Positions 35,884 through 45,449 of a stretch of 64,000 nt of DNA are shown here, piece after piece (positions within the stretch are counted from its first letter, which is position 1; each line of letters starts with the position of its first letter). Source of the DNA: Agrobacterium tumefaciens. GTDB lineage: Bacteria > Pseudomonadota > Alphaproteobacteria > Rhizobiales > Rhizobiaceae. The DNA lies in the NCBI GenBank assembly GCA_017744915.1, contig JAGIAH010000009.1, forward strand, positions 434,001 to 498,000, read 5' to 3'. The notes under the pieces were generated by a model that saw nothing but the letters and a program-made list of their open reading frames with translations, was not told where the DNA came from and did not search any database. The position numbers were made by a program, and so were the translations under genes.

Positions 35884-37044
35884 ATGAATATCGTCAAACG
35901 CCTTCGCCGCGTCGGCCTGCCGCGCCTCATCGTCCATGCCAGCGTCCTGGTCGTCGTGCTTCTCTGGCTCTTGCCCACGCTCGGCATTCTCGTCAGCTCG
36001 CTGCGCGACAAGGACCAGATCACCGTTTCCGGCTGGTGGACGGCCTTTTCGAGCTCCGAACAGACGGCGGCGGTTCGCCTCGCCGATGCCTCCGTGCAGA
36101 AGCAGGACGGCAGCCGTTATGTCATATCAGGCAATGTTTTTGAAAACGGCGCCGGCGGAAAGGTATCCGCCTTCGGCGTGCGTGTTCAGGAACCCAGGGC
36201 CTTCAACGCCGGGGAACCTGCCGATATCGGCGATGGCGAAACCCTGCTCGTCAATACGGACGGCACTTACGAATATAGCAGGGCTTCCAGCTTCGAGGGT
36301 TCGCGCGGCAAACGCGTCTACATCTCCGTCGCGACGCCGCCGGTCTTTACGCTCGACAATTACCGCACGGTTCTGACCTCGGAAGGTATCGGCCAGTCCT
36401 TCGTCAACTCGCTGACGGTGGCCGTGCCGGCAACCGTTATCCCGATCCTCATCGCCGCCTTTGCCGCCTATGCCCTGTCATGGATGAACTTCTCCGGCCG
36501 CAATCTGCTGATTGCCATGGTGGTGGGCCTCATCGTCGTGCCGTTGCAGATGTCGCTGATCCCGCTTCTGCGGCTGTATAACGAAATCGGCACGATCTTC
36601 GGCGTGCCGTCCAAGACCTATGCCGGCATCTGGCTGGCGCATACCGCCTTCGGCCTGCCGCTCGCCATCTATCTGCTGCGCAACTATATTTCCGGCCTGC
36701 CGAAAGAGATCATCGAAAGTGCCCGTGTGGATGGCGCGAGCGATTTCGAAATCTTCGTCAAGATCATCCTGCCGCTCTCTTTCCCGGCGCTCGCCTCCTT
36801 CGCCATCTTCCAGTTCCTGTGGACCTGGAACGACCTGCTCGTCGCCATGGTCTTCCTCGGCACGCAGAAGGACGAGCTGGTGCTGACCGGTGCCTTGAAC
36901 GCGCTGCTCGGCTCGCGCGGCGGCAACTGGGAAATCCTCACCGCCTCGGCCTTCGTCACCATCGTCGTGCCGCTCTGCGTCTTCTTCGCTCTTCAACGTT
37001 ATCTCGTGCGTGGCCTGCTGGCAGGCTCCGTCAAGGGAGGCTGA
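35884..37044 (+). CDS. aglG: alpha-glucoside ABC transporter permease AglG with periplasmic insert
   Basis: A 386-residue CUT1 permease, about 100 residues longer than the usual 280. TM1 is at about residues 16-38. It is followed by an insert (about residues 48-150) that is beta-rich and polar (VSAFGVRVQEPRAF, LVNTDGTYEYSRASSF), resembling a small Ig-like domain that would face the periplasm. The normal core then resumes (LTVAVPATVIPILIAAFAAY) with the EAA loop LPKEIIESARVDGASDFEIF (about residues 276-295). The frame is continuous, so this is not a frameshift. It partners AglF; one base separates the genes. aglA starts seven bases downstream. Confidence 0.93.
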   Translation: MNIVKRLRRVGLPRLIVHASVLVVVLLWLLPTLGILVSSLRDKDQITVSGWWTAFSSSEQTAAVRLADASVQKQDGSRYVISGNVFENGAGGKVSAFGVRVQEPRAFNAGEPADIGDGETLLVNTDGTYEYSRASSFEGSRGKRVYISVATPPVFTLDNYRTVLTSEGIGQSFVNSLTVAVPATVIPILIAAFAAYALSWMNFSGRNLLIAMVVGLIVVPLQMSLIPLLRLYNEIGTIFGVPSKTYAGIWLAHTAFGLPLAIYLLRNYISGLPKEIIESARVDGASDFEIFVKIILPLSFPALASFAIFQFLWTWNDLLVAMVFLGTQKDELVLTGALNALLGSRGGNWEILTASAFVTIVVPLCVFFALQRYLVRGLLAGSVKGG

Positions 37045-37051
37045 TCATTCC

Positions 37052-38737
37052 ATGAACGCCCATACCAGACAGGACACTTCCATGACCGCTTCGGTGACTT
37101 CCGCTTTGACGCCCAACAAGGACTGGTGGCGCGGCGCTGTTATCTATCAGATCTACCCGCGCTCCTATCAGGACTCCAATGGCGACGGCATCGGCGACCT
37201 CAAGGGCATCACCGACCGGCTGGCGCATATTGCCGGTCTCGGTGCCGATGCGATCTGGATTTCGCCGTTCTTCACCTCGCCGATGAAGGATTTCGGTTAC
37301 GACGTCTCGAATTATGTCGATGTCGACCCGATGTTCGGCACGCTCGCCGATTTCGACGGGCTGATTGCCGAAGCCCATCGGCTTGGCATCCGCGTCATGA
37401 TCGATCTCGTCATGTCGCACACGTCCGATCAGCATCCCTGGTTCGTGGAAAGCCGCGCCAGCCGCAACAATGCGAAATCGGACTGGTATGTCTGGTCGGA
37501 TGGCAAGCCGGACGGAACGCCGCCCAACAACTGGCTGTCGATCTTCGGTGGTCCGGGCTGGCAGTGGGACCCGACGCGCATGCAATATTACATGCACAAT
37601 TTCCTGACCTCGCAGCCGGACCTCAACCTGCATAATCCTGAAGTACAGGAAGAGCTGCTGAACATCACCCGTTTCTGGCTGAAGCGCGGCGTTGATGGTT
37701 TCCGCCTCGACACCATCAACTTCTATTTCCACGACCTTGAACTGCGCGATAACCCGGCGCTGGCACCGGAGCGCCGCAACGCCTCCACGGCACCTGCGGT
37801 CAATCCCTATAACTTCCAGGAACATCTCTACGACAAGAACCGCCCGGAAAACATTGCCTTCCTGAAGCGCTTCCGCGCGGTGCTGGACGAGTTCCCTGAC
37901 ATCGCCGCCGTCGGCGAAGTGGGCGATAGCCAGCGTGGTCTCGAAATCGTCGGTGAATATACCTCCGGCGATGACAAGATGCAGATGTGCTATGCCTTCG
38001 AATTCCTCGCACCCGATGCGCTCACCCCGCAGCGTGTTGCCGATGTGCAGGCGGATTTCGCGCGCGCCGCGCCGGAAGGCTGGGCCTGCTGGGCTTTCTC
38101 CAACCACGATGTCGTGCGCCATGTCAGCCGCTGGGGCGAGCATGTCGCGGATAAGGACGCTTTCGCCAAGGTGCTTTCGGCGCTCCTGATGACGCAGCGC
38201 GGTTCCGTCTGCATCTATGAGGGCGAAGAACTCGGCCTCACCGAAGCCGATATCGCGTTCGAGGATCTGCAGGACCCCTATGGCATCCAGTTCTGGCCGG
38301 AATTCAAGGGCCGCGACGGTTGCCGCACGCCGATGGTGTGGGATGCAGGCCATGCGCAGGCCGGTTTCTCGACTTCGGACAAGACCTGGCTGCCCATCCC
38401 TGCCGAACACAAGCAGCGTGCCGTCAGCGCCCAGCAGGGCAATGAGGCGTCCGTGCTGGAGCATTACCGCCGCTTCCTCGCTTTCCGCAGGCAGCATCCG
38501 GCTTTCGCCAAGGGCGGCATCGAATTCCAGCCGGTTGAGGGCGAGGTGCTGAGCTATACCCGCAAGCTCGGCAACGAAACCGTACTGTGCCTCTTCAACC
38601 TGTCGGCAACGCCGGCAAAAGCCACGCTGCCGGAAGGGAACTGGGAGGTTCTCGAAGGCCACGGCTTTGCAAGCGGCCTTGAGGGCAGAAGCGTAGAACT
38701 TCCGGCATGGGGCGCTTTCTTCGCCCGTTACGCCTGA
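37052..38737 (+). CDS. aglA: GH13 alpha-glucosidase AglA
   Basis: A 561-residue cytoplasmic GH13 enzyme starting at 37052 after GGGAGG; an ATG at 37082 would give 551 residues. Conserved regions in order: VIYQIYPRSYQDSNGDGIGD near residue 30, DLVMSHTSDQHPWF (region I), GFRLDTINF with the nucleophile Asp at about residue 219, AAVGEVGD with the acid/base Glu at about 288, and FSNHDVVR (region IV). It hydrolyses imported alpha-glucosides to glucose and a second sugar, feeding the Entner-Doudoroff genes found 4 kb downstream. No signal peptide. It lies between the permease and ATPase genes of the agl operon. Confidence 0.95.
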   Translation: MNAHTRQDTSMTASVTSALTPNKDWWRGAVIYQIYPRSYQDSNGDGIGDLKGITDRLAHIAGLGADAIWISPFFTSPMKDFGYDVSNYVDVDPMFGTLADFDGLIAEAHRLGIRVMIDLVMSHTSDQHPWFVESRASRNNAKSDWYVWSDGKPDGTPPNNWLSIFGGPGWQWDPTRMQYYMHNFLTSQPDLNLHNPEVQEELLNITRFWLKRGVDGFRLDTINFYFHDLELRDNPALAPERRNASTAPAVNPYNFQEHLYDKNRPENIAFLKRFRAVLDEFPDIAAVGEVGDSQRGLEIVGEYTSGDDKMQMCYAFEFLAPDALTPQRVADVQADFARAAPEGWACWAFSNHDVVRHVSRWGEHVADKDAFAKVLSALLMTQRGSVCIYEGEELGLTEADIAFEDLQDPYGIQFWPEFKGRDGCRTPMVWDAGHAQAGFSTSDKTWLPIPAEHKQRAVSAQQGNEASVLEHYRRFLAFRRQHPAFAKGGIEFQPVEGEVLSYTRKLGNETVLCLFNLSATPAKATLPEGNWEVLEGHGFASGLEGRSVELPAWGAFFARYA

Positions 38738-38757
38738 CAGAACAGGGAGGAACACCC

Positions 38758-39846
38758 ATGACAAGTCTCGTTCTCAAGGATATCCGCAAATCCTACGGGC
38801 AGGTGAAGGTCCTGCACGGCATCGATCTTGCGATTGAACAGGGCGAATTCATCGTTTTCGTTGGCCCGTCCGGCTGCGGAAAATCGACACTTCTGCGCAT
38901 GATCGCCGGTCTGGAGGAGATCACCGGCGGTGAGATGTTCATTGACGGCCAGCTCGTCAATGAAATCCCGCCCTCGCGCCGGGGTATTGCCATGGTGTTC
39001 CAGTCCTATGCGCTTTATCCGCATATGACTGTCTACGACAACATGGCCTTCGGCATGAAGATCGCCAGGGAAAGCAAGCAGGAGATCGACCGCCGCGTTC
39101 GCGCCGCCGCCGAAATTCTGCAACTGACGCAATATCTGGAACGTCTGCCCAAGGCACTCTCCGGTGGCCAGCGCCAGCGTGTCGCCATCGGCCGCGCCAT
39201 CTGCCGCAACCCGAAGGTCTTCCTGTTTGATGAGCCGCTGTCGAACCTTGACGCTGCCCTGCGTGTCGCCACCCGCATCGAGATCGCCAAGCTCAACGAG
39301 CAGATGGCCGATACGACGATGATCTACGTTACCCACGATCAGGTGGAGGCGATGACGCTGGCGGATCGTATCGTGGTTTTGAATGCGGGCCGTGTGGAAC
39401 AGGTTGGCCCGCCGCTCGAACTTTACGAAAGACCCGCCAATCTCTTCGTGGCGCGCTTTATCGGTTCGCCCGCCATGAACATCATCTCGGCGAAGATCGT
39501 CGGAACCGGCGAACGCACGTCGATCGAGCTGGCTGGCGGCAAGACGCTCGCCGTCAATGTTCCGACGCCTGCCACCGAACAGGGCAAGGCTGCAAGCTTC
39601 GGGGTCCGGCCGGAGGATCTGAGCATCGCCACGGGTGACGACTATCTTTTTGAAGGAAAAGTGTCGATCGTCGAAGCTCTGGGTGAAGTGACGCTGCTTT
39701 ATCTCGAAGCGCCGAAGGGTCAGGAGCCCATCATCGTCAAGGCGCCGGGCATCGTTTCCGTCGGCAAGGGCGAAACCCTCAGATTTGCCGCGCCGCAGGA
39801 AAAGCTTCACCTCTTCGATGCTGCGGGCAAGACCTACCGCCCATAA
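38758..39846 (+). CDS. aglK: alpha-glucoside ABC transporter ATPase AglK
   Basis: A 362-residue CUT1-type ATPase starting at 38758 after GGGAGG. Walker A is GPSGCGKSTLL (about residues 36-46), the Q-loop VFQSYALYP, the signature LSGGQRQRVAIGRA (about residues 134-147), Walker B VFLFDEPLSNLD and the switch His in YVTHDQ. The C-terminal 110 residues form the TOBE/regulatory domain (FGVRPEDLSIATGDD). It energises AglF/AglG and ends the operon at the strong terminator 39870-39898. Confidence 0.96.
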   Translation: MTSLVLKDIRKSYGQVKVLHGIDLAIEQGEFIVFVGPSGCGKSTLLRMIAGLEEITGGEMFIDGQLVNEIPPSRRGIAMVFQSYALYPHMTVYDNMAFGMKIARESKQEIDRRVRAAAEILQLTQYLERLPKALSGGQRQRVAIGRAICRNPKVFLFDEPLSNLDAALRVATRIEIAKLNEQMADTTMIYVTHDQVEAMTLADRIVVLNAGRVEQVGPPLELYERPANLFVARFIGSPAMNIISAKIVGTGERTSIELAGGKTLAVNVPTPATEQGKAASFGVRPEDLSIATGDDYLFEGKVSIVEALGEVTLLYLEAPKGQEPIIVKAPGIVSVGKGETLRFAAPQEKLHLFDAAGKTYRP

Positions 39847-39869
39847 CGACTGCGATCTTAAAAACATGC

Positions 39870-39898
39870 CCCGGAACATCCTTGTTCCGGGTTTTTTT
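39870..39898 (+). terminator. strong intrinsic terminator of the agl operon
   Basis: CCCGGAACA (39870-39878) and TGTTCCGGG (39883-39891) pair perfectly around TCCT, followed by seven Ts. It lies 24 bases after the aglK stop. Confidence 0.9.
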
Positions 39899-40085
39899 GG
39901 GGCCCTTTGACCCTTGTGGAAAAACGCCGAAAATGTCCCGCTTCCGGCCTGTTTAAGACAACTCTGATATGAATTGTTAAAGACTATGGCCTAGTCTCGA
40001 TGCATTGAGAGAGCATGGGAGTCCGGGCGTGCAGAGCAGTGCGGGTGTCATCAGGAACAATTACCTGAGCAAGGAAGAATCCTTC

Positions 40086-40442
40086 ATGTATGACCGCGAA
40101 GGCCGGTTCCGCATGGAAGATACCATGAATGCGGCACGCATCGAATATACCGAAAAGGCCGTCATGCACATGGCGGCGCGCCGCTGCGACGTCATCCGCA
40201 TTTCCCAGACCGAAGCGGTGCTGGCGCTGCTGACGAAATATAACCTGCCCAACCAGTTTTACCTCGATATTCCCGACGCCCGCATCACCAAGATCGGCTG
40301 CGTCATGTTGCGCGTCAACGCCAACAACACCATCCATGTCCGCTTCCTGCGCATGCTGACGCAGAAGGAACTGGACCGCATCTTCGTGTTCAGCACGCAT
40401 CCGGCGCACAAGGACCGGAAGCTGGATATCCGGTCGTTCTGA
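40086..40442 (+). CDS. small protein with possible degenerate PilZ-like fold
   Basis: 118 residues from the ATG at 40086, chosen because GGAAG lies about eight bases upstream; the frame is open from 40005. By eye the pattern CDVIRISQTEAVLALL, then QFYLDIPDARITKIGCVML, then NTIHVRFLRML resembles the beta strands of PilZ domains (c-di-GMP receptors). The binding residues (RxxxR and D/NxSxxG) are not intact, so it may not bind the nucleotide. It is a single gene between the agl terminator and the toxin-antitoxin-like pair. The 239-base gap before it (39847-40085) contains the terminator and no other obvious feature. Confidence 0.6.
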   Translation: MYDREGRFRMEDTMNAARIEYTEKAVMHMAARRCDVIRISQTEAVLALLTKYNLPNQFYLDIPDARITKIGCVMLRVNANNTIHVRFLRMLTQKELDRIFVFSTHPAHKDRKLDIRSF

Positions 40443-40569
40443 AAACCTATTTGACGATGCGAAATTAATCTGATCGGGTGTTTCCACCGTGCGCATTGCC
40501 GTGGCCGCATCCCGCCGTTGCTAACTATTATCACTGGGTGGTATAGGTGACGGGACAGAGGATATCGGC

Positions 40570-40833
40570 ATGGCAAGCAGCGCAAATCTTGGTCGTCATC
40601 TGGAAAGTTACGTTTCCGACCTTGTGAAATCGGGGCGTTATAATTCTCGCAGCGAGGTGCTGCGGGAGGGTGTTCGGCTGGTGGAAGAACGTGAAAAGAA
40701 GCTGGCGGCACTTGATTTAGCGATTGCGCGCGGCGTCGCAGATGCGGATGCCGGACGCGTGACGCCAGTCGAAGATGTTGCATCGCAGCTCGGCACCAAG
40801 TACCGGAAAATTGCTGAAGAACGCGGTCTGTGA
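40570..40833 (+). CDS. ParD-type antitoxin
   Basis: An 87-residue protein with an N-terminal ribbon-helix-helix (LGRHLESYVSDLVKSGRYNSRSEVLREGVRL, residues about 6-38) and a helical C-terminal arm that would wrap the toxin. This matches type II ParD antitoxins of the CC2985/ParD1 class, which bind DNA at their own promoter and neutralise the partner. It overlaps the downstream toxin gene by four bases (GTGA). The 127 bases before it hold the likely autoregulated promoter, including a GGTGGTATAGGTGA stretch before the ATG. Confidence 0.9.
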   Translation: MASSANLGRHLESYVSDLVKSGRYNSRSEVLREGVRLVEEREKKLAALDLAIARGVADADAGRVTPVEDVASQLGTKYRKIAEERGL

Positions 40834-41129
40834 TCGTCGTTCTGACCGACGAGGCAAAAGCAGGCCTTGAGCGTATCGGTGATTTTATAGCGGTGGATAA
40901 TCCGCGACGCGCGGAAACGTTCGTTGCCGAATTGCTGGACCGCTGTTCAAGACTGGCGGAGATGCCCCAAGCCTATCCGCTGGTACCCCGTTACGAGCGG
41001 ACCGGCATTCGCCGTCGTCCCTATGAAAGCTATCTTATTTTCTATCGTGTTGCTGAAACCCGCGTGGAAATTCTGCACATTTTGAACGGTGCTCAGGATT
41101 ACGAATCCATCCTTTTTCCGCAGGACTAA
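40830..41129 (+). CDS. ParE/RelE-superfamily toxin
   Basis: A 99-residue protein beginning with a GTG (VIVVLTDEAKAGLERIGDFI). Further motifs are NPRRAETFVAELLDRCSRL, YPLVPRYERTGIRRRPYESYLIFYRV and VEILHILNGAQDY, the classic ParE-family order of helix hairpin, basic strand and C-terminal strand. ParE toxins inhibit DNA gyrase; RelE relatives cleave mRNA, and the sequence alone does not decide. The overlap with the antitoxin gene keeps their synthesis coupled. Neither gene appears interrupted. Confidence 0.9.
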   Translation: MIVVLTDEAKAGLERIGDFIAVDNPRRAETFVAELLDRCSRLAEMPQAYPLVPRYERTGIRRRPYESYLIFYRVAETRVEILHILNGAQDYESILFPQD

Positions 41130-41210
41130 CTCACGCGGTTCTTTCGAAAGCGCGGCATGGAATTGGGGTTTGTGGCCCCGTACCAACCCGCTGCTTTCCA
41201 TACTGCAGGC

Positions 41211-42575
41211 TTAAGAAAGCCCGCCCAGAACCGTCTGCTTCAACTTCACATCCGCCACGTCGGTGAAGGTCAGGTCGGCACGGCCGAAATAGGATTTCTG
41301 GTTGGTGGCTGACCAGTCGTTGCAGACCAGCTTGTAGCGCTCTTTCTTTTCCGGCTTCTCCGGCATGGCGTAGAGATAGTCGCCGGTGCGGGCGGCGAGC
41401 GGGATGTCGCCATCCTGGTTGCATCGCTTGAGGATTTGGGCGAGCGCCTCACCGTCCACTTCCGTTACCATAAGCTTGCCGTCGAAACGCAGCGAAGCGT
41501 TGAAATCATAGCGGCGAATATCGCCCTCGGGCAGGCCCGCGCCGAAGGAGGTGTGGCCGACGAAGCCGACATCCGCGCCGGTTTTTGCGGCGATGAGTTG
41601 CGCCACATGGCGGCCTGCCTCATCGACGGTCATCGCCTTGGCGGACTTGCCGACGATTGCCCGCTCTTCGGCGGTGAGGTGCTTTTCCAGCGTCTGCTCG
41701 ATCAGGCTCTTGAGGGCCGGGGAGGCGGGAGCGCTGCGATCGATGGCGACAGTCTCGATGGCAGCGGCCTTGCCGGGACCGGCGATCGTCGCCACCGTCA
41801 TGGAGGTGCACCAGGAGCCGGTATGGACATAACGCGTCGCGCCCTGTTCATGCACGAAGTTCAGGTGATCATGGCCGCCGACCAGCAGCGTACCGTCAGG
41901 CAGCAGCGGCAGGATATCGCGGTCGGCGACGACACCGGCATGGCTCAGAACGATGTTGATCGCGTCCGTCTTGACGATCCCCGGCAGATTGGCCTTTGCC
42001 CATTCGACCGGCTGCGGAATGTCGAGCATTTCTCGCGTTGTCTTCGGATAGGTATTGATAGCATTGGTGGCGAGGCCCGCCAGAACGACCTTCCGGTCGC
42101 CGGCGTTCACCTCGGCACTGGCCGGCGCATAGGGTTTTCCACTGCGCTTGTCGATGATGTTGGAAAGCACGGTGACGCCGAGCGCCTGGGCGCGGGTAAC
42201 AAAATTGGCGAGGTCGTTATCGATATCCGGCTCATGATTGCCGATATTGATGACGGTGGGGGCGAGCTTCGCGAACGCCGAGAGGAATGTCCACTCGATT
42301 TCGCCGGCAGAACGTGCGGCCACTGCATTGCCGATCTCGAACAGGTCGCCGTTCAGCAGAATGATATGGGGTGCCTTGTCGGCGGCGATACGGGTTTCTA
42401 TTGCCGCGAGAAGCTGGCCGATGCGCTCATAGGCGGAATGCAGGTCGGAGATGACGATCGCTCGCAGGGCCACGTCCTGTGCCATAACCGGCGTTGCCGC
42501 CACCAGCAGCGGCAGCATGGCGGTACCGGCCATAAGCTTCAGCACATCGCGGCGTTTGCTTGAGAAAATCGTCAT
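41211..42575 (-). CDS. Tat-exported 5'-nucleotidase-type metallophosphatase
   Basis: A 454-residue protein. The N-terminus SSKRRDVLKLM followed by a hydrophobic run (LPLLVAATPVMA) is a twin-arginine-type signal. The N-terminal calcineurin-like domain carries DLHSAY (D-x-H), NGDLFEIGNA (GD), GNHEPD (GNHE), LSHAGV and GGHDH, the full metal-ligand set. The C-terminal 170 residues match the 5'-nucleotidase C domain region (SFGAGLPEGDIRRYDFNASLRF). It would release phosphate from periplasmic nucleotides or related esters. Upstream, 42576-42797 contains no clear gene. It converges with the ParE gene. Confidence 0.87.
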   Translation of the reverse strand: MTIFSSKRRDVLKLMAGTAMLPLLVAATPVMAQDVALRAIVISDLHSAYERIGQLLAAIETRIAADKAPHIILLNGDLFEIGNAVAARSAGEIEWTFLSAFAKLAPTVINIGNHEPDIDNDLANFVTRAQALGVTVLSNIIDKRSGKPYAPASAEVNAGDRKVVLAGLATNAINTYPKTTREMLDIPQPVEWAKANLPGIVKTDAINIVLSHAGVVADRDILPLLPDGTLLVGGHDHLNFVHEQGATRYVHTGSWCTSMTVATIAGPGKAAAIETVAIDRSAPASPALKSLIEQTLEKHLTAEERAIVGKSAKAMTVDEAGRHVAQLIAAKTGADVGFVGHTSFGAGLPEGDIRRYDFNASLRFDGKLMVTEVDGEALAQILKRCNQDGDIPLAARTGDYLYAMPEKPEKKERYKLVCNDWSATNQKSYFGRADLTFTDVADVKLKQTVLGGLS

Positions 42576-42797
42576 GTTCTATGCCCCATCATCCGAAACT
42601 ATGCCGCCGTCCCCCGGCCGATCGAAGAAGGCCCTAAAGGGAGATCATCACAGCCGCATGACAAGTCTGACGTTTAAGGAATGGGAAATAAAGCGGTTTC
42701 TGCGCAGGCTCATCCCGAGCGACACGATGCGGTCAGGCGTTGCCGCGGAACAGGGTCGCAAGACGAAAGCCGCGACGGGCCTTCGCCTTGCGAAAGG

Positions 42798-44618
42798 TCA
42801 ATGGAACAGAACGCTGGCGCCCTGATCGGCCGGGCCGGCATTGCGGCGGAAGGGAGCGAAAAGTTCGCGGCCCATACCCCATTCATTGCCGGAAAGATCG
42901 GCGCGCGCCGGTTCGCGTTTCGCCAGCTCGGCGGCGGAAACAAGCACCTCAAGCGAGCCGGAAATGGCGTCGAGACGGATGATGTCGCCATCGCGGATGA
43001 GCGAGATCGGGCCACAATCTGAGGCTTCCGGCGTGACGTGGATGGCGGCCGGCACCTTGCCGGATGCGCCGGACATACGCCCGTCCGTCACCAGAGCCAC
43101 CTTGAAGCCGCGATCCTGCAGCACGCCGAGCGGCGGCGTCAGGCGGTGCAGTTCCGGCATGCCATTGGCCTTCGGCCCCTGGAAGCGGACGACGGCGATG
43201 AAATCGCGGTTGAGCTTGCCGTCCTTGAAGGCGTCCTGGAGTTCCTGCTGGTCATGGAAAACGATCGCCGGCGCTTCGATGATATGGCGTTCCGGTTTGA
43301 CGGCGGAAATCTTGATGACCGATTTGCCGAGATTGCCGGTCAGCATCTTCAGACCGCCGGTCGGCTGGAACGGGGTTTCGATGCTGGAAAGCACCTTCGG
43401 GTCGTGGCTCTGCTCGGGGGAGGGCTGGCGGGTGACGGCGCCCTTCTCGTCAAGCAGGGCATCCACGGTGTAGGCTGCGAGGCCCTGTCCGAAGACGGTG
43501 CGCACGTCATCGTGCACGAAGCCCTGTTTCAGCAGCTGCTTGATGAGGAAGCCCATGCCGCCGGCGGCGTGGAAATGGTTCACATCGGCAAGGCCGTTGG
43601 GGTAAACGCGGGCGAGCAGCGGCACGATGTCGGAGAGGTCGGAAATATCCTGCCAGGTGAGGATGATGCCGGCGGCGCGCGCCATGGCGATCAGATGCAT
43701 GGTGTGGTTGGTGGAACCGCCCGTCGCATGCAGGCCGACGACGCCGTTGACGACGGAGCGTTCGTCGATCATCTCGCCCGCCGGGGTGAATTCATTGCCC
43801 TGCGCGGTGATCGCCAGCGCGCGCTTCGCGGCCTCGCGCGTCAGCGCATCGCGCAGCGGCGTGCCGGGATTGATGAAGGACGAACCGGGCATATGGAAGC
43901 CCATGATCTCCATCAGCATCTGGTTCGAATTGGCGGTGCCGTAGAAGGTGCAGGTGCCGGGGCCGTGATAGGATTTGGATTCCGCTTCCAGCAGTTCGGC
44001 GCGGCCGACCTTGCCTTCGGCATAAAGCTGGCGAATGCGCGACTTTTCGTCATTCGGCAGGCCCGATGTCATCGGCCCGGCGGGAACGAAGACGGCGGGC
44101 AGGTGGCCGAAGGCGAGTGCGGCAATGACGAGGCCCGGCACGATCTTGTCGCAGACGCCGAGATAGACGGCGGCGTCGAACATGTTGTGCGACAGGCCGA
44201 TGCCGGCCGCCATGGCAATGGCATCGCGGGAAAACAGCGAAAGCTCCATGCCCGGCTGGCCCTGGGTCACGCCGTCGCACATGGCGGGAACAGCACCCGC
44301 CACCTGCGCTATGCCGCCCGCTTCCTTCGCCGCATCGCGGATGATCGCCGGGAAGGTCTCGTAGGGCTGGTGCGCCGAAAGCATGTCGTTATAGGCGGTG
44401 ATGATGCCGAGATTGGGCACCCGGTCGCCGGCAAGGATATCCTTGTCGGCGGGGGAACAGACCGCAAATCCATGCGCAAGATTGCCGCAGGACAGCACGG
44501 AGCGGTGAACACCCTTCGAAACCTGTAGCCGCAGCCGTTCGAGATAGGTCTCGCGGTAGGGCTTGGAACGTTCGACGATGCGGGCGGTAATGGCCTGAAT
44601 GCGGGAATCGGCGGACAT
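42798..44618 (-). CDS. edd: 6-phosphogluconate dehydratase Edd
   Basis: A 606-residue member of the IlvD/Edd family. Conserved stretches include [24 protein letters not shown] (Fe-S Cys near residue 155), [34 protein letters not shown] and [20 protein letters not shown] near the C-terminus. It dehydrates 6-phosphogluconate to KDPG in the Entner-Doudoroff pathway, the main glucose route in rhizobia. It is last in the minus-strand zwf-pgl-edd order, 122 bases after pgl. The KDPG aldolase gene eda is not in this window. Confidence 0.96.
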   Translation of the reverse strand: MSADSRIQAITARIVERSKPYRETYLERLRLQVSKGVHRSVLSCGNLAHGFAVCSPADKDILAGDRVPNLGIITAYNDMLSAHQPYETFPAIIRDAAKEAGGIAQVAGAVPAMCDGVTQGQPGMELSLFSRDAIAMAAGIGLSHNMFDAAVYLGVCDKIVPGLVIAALAFGHLPAVFVPAGPMTSGLPNDEKSRIRQLYAEGKVGRAELLEAESKSYHGPGTCTFYGTANSNQMLMEIMGFHMPGSSFINPGTPLRDALTREAAKRALAITAQGNEFTPAGEMIDERSVVNGVVGLHATGGSTNHTMHLIAMARAAGIILTWQDISDLSDIVPLLARVYPNGLADVNHFHAAGGMGFLIKQLLKQGFVHDDVRTVFGQGLAAYTVDALLDEKGAVTRQPSPEQSHDPKVLSSIETPFQPTGGLKMLTGNLGKSVIKISAVKPERHIIEAPAIVFHDQQELQDAFKDGKLNRDFIAVVRFQGPKANGMPELHRLTPPLGVLQDRGFKVALVTDGRMSGASGKVPAAIHVTPEASDCGPISLIRDGDIIRLDAISGSLEVLVSAAELAKREPARADLSGNEWGMGRELFAPFRRNAGPADQGASVLFH

Positions 44619-44740
44619 GGGCGTTCATCCTGTTCGTTGGTCAACAACCGGCGTTCCGGGAGGCGAATGCCGGTTGTCGTGTTTCAGTCTTCATGTCTTC
44701 GGGGCGCTTTAGCGGGCCGCTATCGCGGCAGAATGCTGGC

Positions 44741-45439
44741 CTAGGGCGCCCAGTATATATCCACGGGCGTTTCTGCCCGGTTCAGCACGGCGCGGATCGG
44801 CATTTCGTCCTCATCCTCGCCCGATTGTGCTTTCTCCAGCGTCGCCTTCTTGGCGGCACCTTCGATATGCAGCACCAGAAAATCGGCATCGTGCAGGCTG
44901 GAGAAGTTGAAGGTCAACCGCTCCTCTCCCGCATTCTCCGCCGCCATGGTCAAAACGCCGCGCGGTTCGTCAAGGTCCAGCGCCTCGTAGAGATTGTCGC
45001 CGCCCGGGAAGAACGATGCCGTGTGGCCATCCGTTCCCATGCCGAGAATGACGACATCGAAGGGGTCGCAAATCGCTTCGGTCTTGACGGTCGCAAGCGT
45101 GGCGGCATCCTCCGGCGAGGCCGCCGGCTGGAACAACGGCACGAAATAGGCCGCCTTCGCCTTGTCCTGCAGAAGATTTTCGGCAACGAGGCGGTGGTTC
45201 GAGCGGTCGCTTTCCGGTGGCACGAAACGCTCGTCCACCAGTGTCACGCTGATATTGGGCCAGTCGAGATCGTGCCTGGAAAGCGCCTGAAAGAACAGCT
45301 TGGGCGTCGAACCGCCGGAGACGGCGATGCTTGCCGCCCCGCGATCCTTCGTAGCCGCATCAAGGCGCTTGGCAACCTCCGCCGCCAGAGCGGTGGCGAG
45401 TTCGGCGGCGGTGTCGAAGACGTGGATCGTTTCGCTCAT
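44741..45439 (-). CDS. pgl: 6-phosphogluconolactonase
   Basis: A 232-residue enzyme from the Met at 45439 (MSETIHVFDTAAELA), which has GAGGG upstream and leaves 10 bases after the zwf stop; an in-frame start at 45463 would overlap zwf. Motifs: AVSGGSTPKLFFQAL (about residues 42-56) and ILGMGTDGHTASFFPG (about residues 142-157), the sugar-phosphate lactonase signature. It hydrolyses 6-phosphogluconolactone between Zwf and Edd. Length is standard. Confidence 0.95.
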   Translation of the reverse strand: MSETIHVFDTAAELATALAAEVAKRLDAATKDRGAASIAVSGGSTPKLFFQALSRHDLDWPNISVTLVDERFVPPESDRSNHRLVAENLLQDKAKAAYFVPLFQPAASPEDAATLATVKTEAICDPFDVVILGMGTDGHTASFFPGGDNLYEALDLDEPRGVLTMAAENAGEERLTFNFSSLHDADFLVLHIEGAAKKATLEKAQSGEDEDEMPIRAVLNRAETPVDIYWAP

Positions 45440-45449
45440 CGCCAGGCCC

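Noticed and set aside
35990..36340. A suspected frameshift or fusion in aglG
   Set aside because: The frame is continuous and the insert has normal codon use; it looks like a real domain.
37031..38764. A 577-codon minus-strand open frame opposite aglA
   Set aside because: AglA on the plus strand carries all catalytic motifs of GH13; the antisense frame has none.
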